This document shows, piece after piece, positions 8,534 to 16,449 of a stretch of DNA of 64,000 bases. Every line of letters begins with the position of its first letter. The first letter of the stretch is position 1. Source of the DNA: Actinomycetota bacterium (GTDB taxonomy: Bacteria; Actinomycetota; Acidimicrobiia; Acidimicrobiales; Ilumatobacteraceae); NCBI GenBank assembly GCA_009711295.1, contig WLST01000001.1, positions 58,371 through 122,370 of the forward strand, in the 5' to 3' direction. The position numbers and the translations under genes are program-made. The notes under the pieces were generated by a model, which was not told the DNA's origin, ran no database searches, and was given only the letters and a program-made list of their open reading frames with translations.

Positions 8534-9251
8534 CGTCGTTTTCCCTTTCTTCATGGTTGCGGTCTTCAGTGCGTCGTGGAGGAGCTGGTCGCTCATCGTG
8601 TTCTTCTTCGTCATGGTCATCGTCATCGTCTTCGTCGTCGTGTGGTGGGCGAGGAGGAAGGTTGCCGCTGACGGGGTTGTTCACCGCTGCCACAATTTGG
8701 CCGTTGATGAGTCGAGCCGAGAATTCAATGGTGCGTGCTGGCGAAGCGAGCGTGATGCGCACATCGTCGCCATCGCGGGTGTAGGTGTTGGTCACCTTGT
8801 AAGGGGAACCAGGAGTTACCGCCACACTTTTCACGGTGAGCGTGCGCCCATTGAGGCTCAAAGTGATGACCGCGATGTCTTCTACTTGGAAAGCCTTTTC
8901 CACAGTTGCCGGGGGGCGGGCAACGGTAGATGAAGGAATGCTTGGTGCTGGTGCTGGTGCTGGTGCTGGGACTGGCGCAGCCACTGATGTTGTGGGTGCA
9001 ACGGAAGTGTCTGGAGCCTCGACGACGCCATTGGCCTCTACCGCGGGAGCGGTAGCTGCATCGGCAGCACCAAGAGCGGTGATGTCACCATTTGCCGTGT
9101 TCAGCGCATCGGCAGAAACTGTTGCAGCAAGCGCTGGCGTACCACGAACGGTGGATGAGTCTTGTAGCACTGAAGAGTTCAGTGCGAGGGCGGAGCCGCC
9201 GGCAAGAAGTACACCTGCGATGGAAAGTGATGTGGCAAGTCCTGATTTCAT
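8526..9251 (-). CDS. Secreted protein with Pro/Ala linker and Asp/Glu/His-rich C-terminus
   Basis: MKSGLATSLSIAGVLLAGGSALA signal peptide, PAPAPAPAP linker, tail PPHDDEDDDDDHDEEEHDERPAPPRRTEDRNHEERENDDD. Confidence 0.8.
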   Translation of the reverse strand: MKSGLATSLSIAGVLLAGGSALALNSSVLQDSSTVRGTPALAATVSADALNTANGDITALGAADAATAPAVEANGVVEAPDTSVAPTTSVAAPVPAPAPAPAPSIPSSTVARPPATVEKAFQVEDIAVITLSLNGRTLTVKSVAVTPGSPYKVTNTYTRDGDDVRITLASPARTIEFSARLINGQIVAAVNNPVSGNLPPRPPHDDEDDDDDHDEEEHDERPAPPRRTEDRNHEERENDDD

Positions 9252-9373
9252 GTAACTCACCATACGGAAGTGATTTCTCATGGACGGCGAGGGGATATCC
9301 AAGAAACATCCAAGATTTTGAGGACAGAGGAGAAAAACCGAGGATTTGGCCTCAGGTAGGCGACAATGGCATC

Positions 9374-10039
9374 GTGAAAGTCCTTCTTGTTGAAGATGAT
9401 CCCTCCATTGCATCGGTGGTGAGCCGCGGACTTGGCGATGCTGGTTTTGGTGTAGAGCATGTGGGCAATGGGAAAGATGCAATTGCTGCGCAAGGTTATG
9501 ACTTCGTATTGCTCGATCTCGGCCTGCCCGATATGGATGGCTTTGACGTGTGTAAAGCCATTCGCGTGAAGTCGCAAGTACCCATCGTCATTCTCACCGC
9601 ACGTAGTGATGAATTCGATCGTGTGGTTGGTTTAGAACTAGGGGCTGATGACTATGTGGTGAAGCCATTTGGTATGCGTGAACTCGTGGCGCGTATTCGC
9701 GCGGTCTTGCGTCGCGGTGGCATTGAACATGGAAATCACGACACAACTATTTCTGTTGGTGGCCTCAGCATCGATGAAAAAACTCGACGCGCTGTCATTG
9801 ACGGCAATGAACTAGCTCTCACTCCGAAGGAATTTGATCTGCTCGCATATTTGGCGGCCAGCCCCGATGTGGTTCATCGGCGCAACGATATTTTGGAGCA
9901 TGTGTGGGATACCGAATGGTATGGCCCCACAAAAACACTCGATGCACATGTTGCCGCCCTGCGTAAAAAGCTCGGCAATCAAGAGTGGATTGAAGCGGTG
10001 CGAGGTGTGGGCTTTCGATTGAAAGACCCGGCGCAGTGA
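9374..10039 (+). CDS. OmpR/PhoB-family response regulator
   Basis: VLLVEDDPS, VLLDLGLPDMDG, GADDYVVKPF and a winged-helix C-terminus; GTG start. Confidence 0.95.
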   Translation: MKVLLVEDDPSIASVVSRGLGDAGFGVEHVGNGKDAIAAQGYDFVLLDLGLPDMDGFDVCKAIRVKSQVPIVILTARSDEFDRVVGLELGADDYVVKPFGMRELVARIRAVLRRGGIEHGNHDTTISVGGLSIDEKTRRAVIDGNELALTPKEFDLLAYLAASPDVVHRRNDILEHVWDTEWYGPTKTLDAHVAALRKKLGNQEWIEAVRGVGFRLKDPAQ

Positions 10040-11457
10040 GGCGCCGTTTAGTTCTTGCCGTCGTCGGACTCGTTGCCATCATTCTTGTGGTTCACGACAT
10101 TCCCTTGCGTAGTCACTTAAAGCGAGTAGAGCAAGACCGTGTGATTACCGCACTCGAGCGCGATGCATTCACCCTTGCGGCCAAGTCGCAACAGTTGCTT
10201 GCTGGAAAATCGCCCAGCACCGATACCACGCCAACGGGTGTGAGTTTGTCAACGCTGGTGAGCGACTATAGAACTAACAGCACAGCTGAAGTGCTCGTTG
10301 TGAGTGGAGAAGGAGCAGTGCAAATAGCTTCCGATCCAACCGTTCAAATTGGTATGTCTTTTCTCAACCGGCCAGAAATTGCTTCTGCGTTATTAGGAAA
10401 TTCCACTGTTGGTGTGCGCCGATCAGAAACATTGAACGCCGACTTGGTTTACGCGGCAGTTCCTGTGCTCACCACCGACTTTGTCATTGGGGCAGTACGG
10501 CTCACCTACCCTAAATCGGTTGTTGATGCACGTGTTGCCTCGCGACTCAGGGGCATCTTGCTCGTGGCTTTCATTTCGTTGCTGATGGCCTTTGTGGCTG
10601 CCCTGATTATTGCTTCGAGCGCTGTTCGCCCGTTACGTCGGCTCAAGGCGCGCACGGAAGAGATTGCCGAAGGCGACTTGTCGGCGCGTGCAGAAGTGGA
10701 AGGTCCTTCTGAAATTCGCGAACTTGCCGTTTCCTTTAATGAGATGGCTGCTCGAGTGGAGAAGATGCTTGCTGAACAGCGTGGCTTTGCTGCAGATGCA
10801 TCTCATCAACTACGTACACCCTTAACGGCATTGCGGCTACGCATTGAGCAGGCGCAAATGAGTGCTCTGAAGCCCGAGGTGGGTATTGAAGAACTGAACG
10901 AAGACCTTGAAGCGGCTTCAGGAGAGATAGAGCGTCTACAACGCTTAGTGGAGCAACTTCTTGCTTTGGCGCGAACAGAAAAGAAGAATGTCCTTGGCGA
11001 TGTCAATGTGGAAACAGTTGTACAAGGGCGTTTGGAAATGTGGAACAGCCTCGCAGAAGAACGAAATGTGACATTGAATTTCGGCGCTCCAGGAAATGTT
11101 CTCGTGAAAGCCGTTGAAGGTACTTTGGAGCAAATACTCGATAACTACATTGACAATGCGCTCGACTATGCACCAGAACACTCTTCGATCTCGCTGCACA
11201 TTGAAGTCTCTGAGCGTGATGTGAAACTTTCAGTTGTCGATGAAGGTCCTGGTATGCCAGTTGAGGCGCGCCAAAATGCATTCGACCGTTTCTGGCGGGG
11301 ATCAGAAAGCCAGAACCGCCCAGGTGGTAGTGGTCTTGGCCTGTCTATTGTCGCCCAGCTTGCTGCAGCAAGTGGCGGCACAGTTGAACTCTCACAAAAC
11401 ATTCCTACAGGGCTTGTTGCTTCGGTCTCGTTGCGTAAATCGGCAGGAAATAAGTAA
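10036..11457 (+). CDS. Sensor histidine kinase with HAMP domain
   Basis: TM segment, HAMP (VRPLRRLKARTEEIAEGDLSARAEV), H box FAADASHQLRTPLTALRLRIE, N/G boxes; GTGA overlap with the regulator. Confidence 0.95.
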   Translation: MRRRLVLAVVGLVAIILVVHDIPLRSHLKRVEQDRVITALERDAFTLAAKSQQLLAGKSPSTDTTPTGVSLSTLVSDYRTNSTAEVLVVSGEGAVQIASDPTVQIGMSFLNRPEIASALLGNSTVGVRRSETLNADLVYAAVPVLTTDFVIGAVRLTYPKSVVDARVASRLRGILLVAFISLLMAFVAALIIASSAVRPLRRLKARTEEIAEGDLSARAEVEGPSEIRELAVSFNEMAARVEKMLAEQRGFAADASHQLRTPLTALRLRIEQAQMSALKPEVGIEELNEDLEAASGEIERLQRLVEQLLALARTEKKNVLGDVNVETVVQGRLEMWNSLAEERNVTLNFGAPGNVLVKAVEGTLEQILDNYIDNALDYAPEHSSISLHIEVSERDVKLSVVDEGPGMPVEARQNAFDRFWRGSESQNRPGGSGLGLSIVAQLAAASGGTVELSQNIPTGLVASVSLRKSAGNK

Positions 11458-12882
11458 TTATTTCAGCGAGCACTCGTCGAGAAGCTCGTTATAGCGTGTC
11501 ACCATTTTATCGCTATTTGTTATTTCCTCAATGGTGAACTCTGTATAGAGCGCAGTAGCTACGCATTCGGCGTCGGTGTTTTCTTCAGAGCGCATAATGA
11601 AGGCCATATCGCTTGCGCGCCAAAAGATTTGTGAAGTGTCGTCTGCGGTCGGTAGTTCGTGTTTCACTTTTGTGCCCGGGTCGCATACAGAAATAGCAAC
11701 GTGGTCATCAATCTCTTTTACTTGCGCGTTGACGAGGGTCGGATTTTTTACCCATGTGGAAAATGCTGTAAAAATCTTTTGTGTGCCTGTGTTGGTTGAG
11801 CCAACAACATTCATCGAAACACACATTTTCCCTTTGCCACTCTTGTCATTTGCGCGGTATGCGGTGTAGTGGCCATTGCCCCACATGTCGCTCAATCGAA
11901 GTGCCTCGGGTGCTCCAAGTGCTCTCACCAAAATGAAATAGATGTCGAGTTGGTTTAACTGGTCGCTCAATGCGTACATGTTTTTTCGGGGAACGGTGGG
12001 TGTCTCTATTTCGACAGGAGTTTCTCCGGCGAAGTATTTCGAGGGCAAAATGATTTGTGCAAGGGAGCGGGGTTGCTTCTTCAGAAACACATCGGTAATG
12101 GCTCGCGGTCCTTTTTGCTTCAACGCGGCAATAAACGTGGGGCCAAAAATATACGGTGCCGATTGTTGGGCACTGAGTACTTCCGGAATCAACTTCACCT
12201 GTGGTTCAGATGAAGCTGTGGTGTCTTTTTGGTATTGCTCAAGCTCCTTGTCGTCAAAGTTTTCTTCGACGTACATGTCTTCAGCTGCATTGGCATGGCC
12301 TTCAAGAACGGCTGTCATGGCAACTGATTCTTCGGAAGTGGTGTGGCGTCGGTTAATGCGTGCTAGTCCAAATTCTTGGTCTTGTAAGGCATGAGTGAGT
12401 TCATGAACCACAACGGCACGCAGTGAAGCAGAGAGTTTTCCACCCTTCAGGGCTGCGGCGTCGCTGCGAATCACCATCTCGCGATCAGTTGGCGAATAGT
12501 AGGCAAGCGTGTTTCCGGAACTGAGGTCGTTGAGCCCACTAAAAGAATCAAAAGATCCGTCTGCTAAACCAAGCGTGCGCAACAAGGCATTGAGATCGAC
12601 GTAGTACTGCTTGTCGTCTGGAGAAAGATCAGCTTCGTCGTTCACCACAAGTTTGTTGAACTCTTTATCGTTTAAAAACCGAGCACTCACGGGGTGTTGA
12701 AAGCTGTAACCCGTTTGCTTCTCCACAAACGACGCAAGTGGTGCGAGCCGCGTGTCCCATTTACTAGGCCAGTTGTAGGCGAATGGCTTCCATTGCTCAA
12801 GACCCCATGACGCAACTGCAAGCAGCAGTACTGCGCTGAGGAGAAGCGCACTTTTCTTTGTGCGTTGTTGACGAGCCATCAT
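11458..12882 (-). CDS. Membrane-anchored/secreted zincin-type metallopeptidase-like protein
   Basis: N-terminal TM/signal; HELTHALQDQEFGL zinc-binding motif with downstream ESVAMTAVLEGHANAAEDMY. Confidence 0.75.
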   Translation of the reverse strand: MMARQQRTKKSALLLSAVLLLAVASWGLEQWKPFAYNWPSKWDTRLAPLASFVEKQTGYSFQHPVSARFLNDKEFNKLVVNDEADLSPDDKQYYVDLNALLRTLGLADGSFDSFSGLNDLSSGNTLAYYSPTDREMVIRSDAAALKGGKLSASLRAVVVHELTHALQDQEFGLARINRRHTTSEESVAMTAVLEGHANAAEDMYVEENFDDKELEQYQKDTTASSEPQVKLIPEVLSAQQSAPYIFGPTFIAALKQKGPRAITDVFLKKQPRSLAQIILPSKYFAGETPVEIETPTVPRKNMYALSDQLNQLDIYFILVRALGAPEALRLSDMWGNGHYTAYRANDKSGKGKMCVSMNVVGSTNTGTQKIFTAFSTWVKNPTLVNAQVKEIDDHVAISVCDPGTKVKHELPTADDTSQIFWRASDMAFIMRSEENTDAECVATALYTEFTIEEITNSDKMVTRYNELLDECSLK

Positions 12883-12894
12883 TTGCTGCTTGAA

Positions 12895-13464
12895 CTAATC
12901 GATGTCGATCCATTGAGGAGCACGTGCGAGCAGGTCGAGGCTTACTTCGCGACACTTGTCGAGAATTTTGCAGAACCCCTCATCGCGCACTGCATAAACA
13001 TCGGCAAGAAGAACGGGAACACGTGACACCAAACTCAATGAACGTTCGGGAGCATCGGTGACCGAAGCAAAAGAGTCGATAGCCGACACCTCAATGGGCA
13101 ATTCCATTCCACCCACCCCAGCGAGTTCTGTGGCAAGCACCAGAAGGTCTGGAGGACGTGTGAGTGGAGGAAGGGTCCAGGTGAAGATGAGTTGAAATTG
13201 AAAATCACCCGGTGGCTCATCGTCGGGGTCGTCGAGTTTCACCACAACGTCTTCAAAGCCAAGTAAAACGCGTGGGTCAACTTCAAGTGACATGTGCAGG
13301 TCGATTGGTCCACTGCAAGCTTCCTCAGGGTGAAGGTCAACTTCCCACATTTGGCGCAATGAATAGGTCTCCACGAAATGGCGCTCATCGTGCACATGGA
13401 AACCATGGTCGACGGCATGGCTTTTCAGGTCGGAAACAAAGCCTGCAACGTCAATAACTGCCAC
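12895..13464 (-). CDS. Conserved hypothetical protein
   Basis: Good ORF with coding character (MAVIDVAGFVSDLKSHAVDHGFHVHDERHFVETYSLRQMWEVDLHPEEACSGPIDLHMSLEVDPRVLLGFEDVVV). Confidence 0.7.
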   Translation of the reverse strand: MAVIDVAGFVSDLKSHAVDHGFHVHDERHFVETYSLRQMWEVDLHPEEACSGPIDLHMSLEVDPRVLLGFEDVVVKLDDPDDEPPGDFQFQLIFTWTLPPLTRPPDLLVLATELAGVGGMELPIEVSAIDSFASVTDAPERSLSLVSRVPVLLADVYAVRDEGFCKILDKCREVSLDLLARAPQWIDID

Positions 13465-13486
13465 GCCGTGACACTACCGTTACCTT

Positions 13487-14287
13487 GTGGCCGAACTCAC
13501 TTCCGTACTTAAGTCGTCATCTTCCGACGAGGAGATTCTCTTCGCGTTGCGCCAGGGCGCTGGAATAGCTCAGGCTGTGGCAAGCACCATTACCGATTGG
13601 TCTTTTTCGGGTGCCGTCAGTGGCCAATATCGTGCCGACCTCTCGGTGAACGATGCGGTGCTCGGTGCCTTCAGCGGGTTTGGTTGTGGCGTGCTGTCCG
13701 AGGAAAGCGGGGCAACGGGAGTCGTGCCCACGAGCCCCAGTGAACTGGGCGAGGGCTTAGTGATTGTGGTTGACCCCATTGACGGGAGCACCAACGCGAG
13801 CCGCGGCATTCCTTGGTATGCAACGGCATTGTGTGCAGTCGACCAGCACGGCCCGCGTGTAGCGGTTGTTGCGCAATTGTGTGCGCCGCATGTTGAGTAC
13901 GTCGCCATTCGTGGCAAGGGTGCGTGGCGTAACGGGCTAGCACTCACTGCTCACAGCGAGCGCCCCATGGCCGAGTCGGTCATTGGTGTCTCGGGTCCGC
14001 CTCCTGCGCTACGTCCGTGGTGGCAGTTTCGGGCCTTAGGTTCGGCCGCACTCGACTTGTGTTTGGTAGCCGAAGGAGCCCTCGATGGGTACCTCGATTG
14101 CGACACGCACGGGGTCTGGGACTATTTGGCTTCCCTCCTGATTTGCCAAGAAGCCGGTGTGCACATTGCCGATGCCTTTGGCCGAGACCTCTGCCACTTC
14201 GGCCATTCCGAGCGGCGTACTCCGGTTGCGGCCCGGGGGAAAGAGAACCTCCAGGCGCTATGCGACCTGCGCACAGCCTCTTCCTGA
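13487..14287 (+). CDS. Inositol monophosphatase family protein
   Basis: GVLSEESG, VVDPIDGSTNASRGIPWYATALCAVD, GVWDYLASLLICQEAGVHIAD. Confidence 0.92.
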   Translation: MAELTSVLKSSSSDEEILFALRQGAGIAQAVASTITDWSFSGAVSGQYRADLSVNDAVLGAFSGFGCGVLSEESGATGVVPTSPSELGEGLVIVVDPIDGSTNASRGIPWYATALCAVDQHGPRVAVVAQLCAPHVEYVAIRGKGAWRNGLALTAHSERPMAESVIGVSGPPPALRPWWQFRALGSAALDLCLVAEGALDGYLDCDTHGVWDYLASLLICQEAGVHIADAFGRDLCHFGHSERRTPVAARGKENLQALCDLRTASS

Positions 14288-14295
14288 TCTATGGT

Positions 14296-16380
14296 ATGAA
14301 AATGAAACTCAATTTAAAGGTGATTGCCACAGCATCTGTCGTTGTCGTATTAGCTGCATGTGGCGGCGGAGGTGGCGGTGCTTCAACAGCAGGCCCCGAA
14401 GTGACGGTTCCCGAAGCAACAGGCACATCTCAAGACACGGGCCTTGCTCCGAACCCCAACGGTTTTGCATTCCCTAACTTTGGTTCTGCAGGAAGCCCTG
14501 AAGTTTTTGGCGAAACAGATCTTGTCTCGATGTTTGGTGCAACTCCCGACATTTGTGTTGACGGTGTAGCCGACCCATGTAAGCCAACAGCCGAAGCTGC
14601 TGCATGGGCCCGCATGGTGAACGACTCACGCGCCGCGGGTCACTGTGAAGGTTTTGCTGTGTTGGCTGCTGCGCGTTTCTCGCAAGCTGTGAAGCCGAAC
14701 TCGGTGGAGTTGTTGAATCAAGGTGATGTAACGCACGGCATTATGCGCGCATTTGCTACTCAGTTCTTGAAAGAAACACAAGACGAAACAAACCAGTGGG
14801 CAAAGAAATCGATAAAAGAAAAAGTTGCTGCACTTGAAGCATCGTTCGCCAAGAAGATTGTTGGTTACAGCCTTGGTGTGTACACCGATGAAGGCGGGCA
14901 CGCAGTTTTGCCGTACGCCATTGAATATGAAACTGCCGATTTGGCGAAGATCAAAATTTATGACTCCAACTGGCCTGGCCAAGATCGTTTCGTCAAGGTA
15001 GACCTTGCTGCAGGCACGTGGGAGTTCTCATTTGCTGGGGCCGATCCAAACAACGACCCGAATGCATGGAAGGGAAAGTCGAAAGATATTGACATCACTT
15101 CAATGGACACTCGTGCATCGGCTACTTGCCCCTTCTGCGGCGATAAGAGTGCAGTGCAAAAGTCGCTTTTGGTTGTGCGTTCCGCATTGCCAAACTGGAA
15201 AATTGAAACTGCCGATGGCGTGCTCACACCGGGCTCAAATGAAATCGGCAATAGCAGCGTGCGCCCATTGCGTTCTTCTGCTGCTGGCCCCGCAACCGAC
15301 GCGCCTACTGACTACATCGTTTCTATTCCCGATGACAAGCCCGCGAAGTTCACCTTGCCTTCGGCAACGCGCATCTCGGGAATCACCTCAAAGGTTGCAG
15401 TACAAATTGAAACACCAGGGTCTGCCGACACCACAGTGAGCCTTTCAAGCGATGCTGTGTCAACAACCAACCCAGAAGTAGTACTCACACTTGCCGATGG
15501 CAACTTGGTGGGTTCGTCAAACGGCGATAACAACTCGGTCACCTCTTCTGGTGAGGCCGTGCAAATTGTTGTTGATGGCGCAAACGGAACTCCAGTAACG
15601 GTCGATGTAAACGCCGATGCTGCAGCAGTTGAGGTGCGTACTCCAGGCCGTGACGGTGTTGATGCAAACACCAACTACGAAGTAGTCACACAAACTTCCG
15701 ACACGCAAGTAGAACGCAAAGTTGTGGGCACCAACGGTAAAGAGACCATCAAAACTGAAGATGGTCAACTCGCGAGCACCAAGGTAGAAAACCCACTTCC
15801 CGATGCACTCAAGGCACCTGCAGTGAAGGGCGGATTGCCCGATGCAGCTAGCCGTGCACTCGATGCCGGTACTGCCGCAACAACAACAACAACCACCACT
15901 ACTTCAGTCGCTGGTGGCCCAACGACAACAGCAAAGAAGACAACGTCGAGCACGTTGAAGCCAACAGCTACAACAGCACCACAAACCGCAACAACAACGG
16001 CGAAAGTAGCTCGTGCCTCGGTACGTGTTGACGTGAATGTTGACGGGTGGAGCCTCGCAGCCAGCGACCCAGCGTCGTCGGGCTTCAGTGCAAACCTCAC
16101 GGGTTCCACTGGTGCTATTCAAGATGGCATTAGTTGCGATTCGGTGGGTTGCCTCGAAGGTGCAGCAACCGATGTGTTGGCCAGTGGCACCGACCCTGCA
16201 ACGGGAACGACCAGCACCACAACCCTGCAGTTCAAAATGTCGGGCGTGGCCTCTACCTTCGATGTCCGCTGTGGAAACGCGGGCAGTTGGGTGAAGGCAT
16301 CTCAGGCCGGCGGTGGGTTCTCCGCCACATGCTCGTTTAGCAACGTGACGACCGACGAAACCGTTTACGTCCGCGCCTAA
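14296..16380 (+). CDS. Lipoprotein with candidate Cys-His-Asp peptidase-like domain and Thr-rich linker
   Basis: Lipobox VVLAACGGG; GHCEGFAVLAAARF…GGHAVLPYAIEYE…KIYDSNWPG; TTTTTTTTSVAGGPTTTAKKTTS linker. Confidence 0.8.
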   Translation: MKMKLNLKVIATASVVVVLAACGGGGGGASTAGPEVTVPEATGTSQDTGLAPNPNGFAFPNFGSAGSPEVFGETDLVSMFGATPDICVDGVADPCKPTAEAAAWARMVNDSRAAGHCEGFAVLAAARFSQAVKPNSVELLNQGDVTHGIMRAFATQFLKETQDETNQWAKKSIKEKVAALEASFAKKIVGYSLGVYTDEGGHAVLPYAIEYETADLAKIKIYDSNWPGQDRFVKVDLAAGTWEFSFAGADPNNDPNAWKGKSKDIDITSMDTRASATCPFCGDKSAVQKSLLVVRSALPNWKIETADGVLTPGSNEIGNSSVRPLRSSAAGPATDAPTDYIVSIPDDKPAKFTLPSATRISGITSKVAVQIETPGSADTTVSLSSDAVSTTNPEVVLTLADGNLVGSSNGDNNSVTSSGEAVQIVVDGANGTPVTVDVNADAAAVEVRTPGRDGVDANTNYEVVTQTSDTQVERKVVGTNGKETIKTEDGQLASTKVENPLPDALKAPAVKGGLPDAASRALDAGTAATTTTTTTTSVAGGPTTTAKKTTSSTLKPTATTAPQTATTTAKVARASVRVDVNVDGWSLAASDPASSGFSANLTGSTGAIQDGISCDSVGCLEGAATDVLASGTDPATGTTSTTTLQFKMSGVASTFDVRCGNAGSWVKASQAGGGFSATCSFSNVTTDETVYVRA

Positions 16381-16400
16381 ACACCTATAAATACTTCTTG

Positions 16401-16430
16401 AAACGCCGGTGCCTTGTGGTGCCGGCGTTT
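16401..16430 (+). terminator. Strong hairpin, probable transcription terminator
   Basis: AAACGCCGGTGCC-TTGT-GGTGCCGGCGTTT: 13-bp stem (two G-T wobbles), 4-nt loop. Confidence 0.7.
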
Positions 16431-16449
16431 CTGCGTAAAACTAGGTTTA

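Noticed and set aside
7975-8990. Simple-sequence stretches (GGTGCT)n near 8940 and AC/GT-rich runs as regulatory repeats
   Set aside because: They encode the Pro/Ala linkers of the secreted proteins on the minus strand.
14017-14295. Extended N-terminus of the 787-aa ORF
   Set aside because: It runs in a different frame through the inositol monophosphatase gene; the lipoprotein signal starts at 14296.
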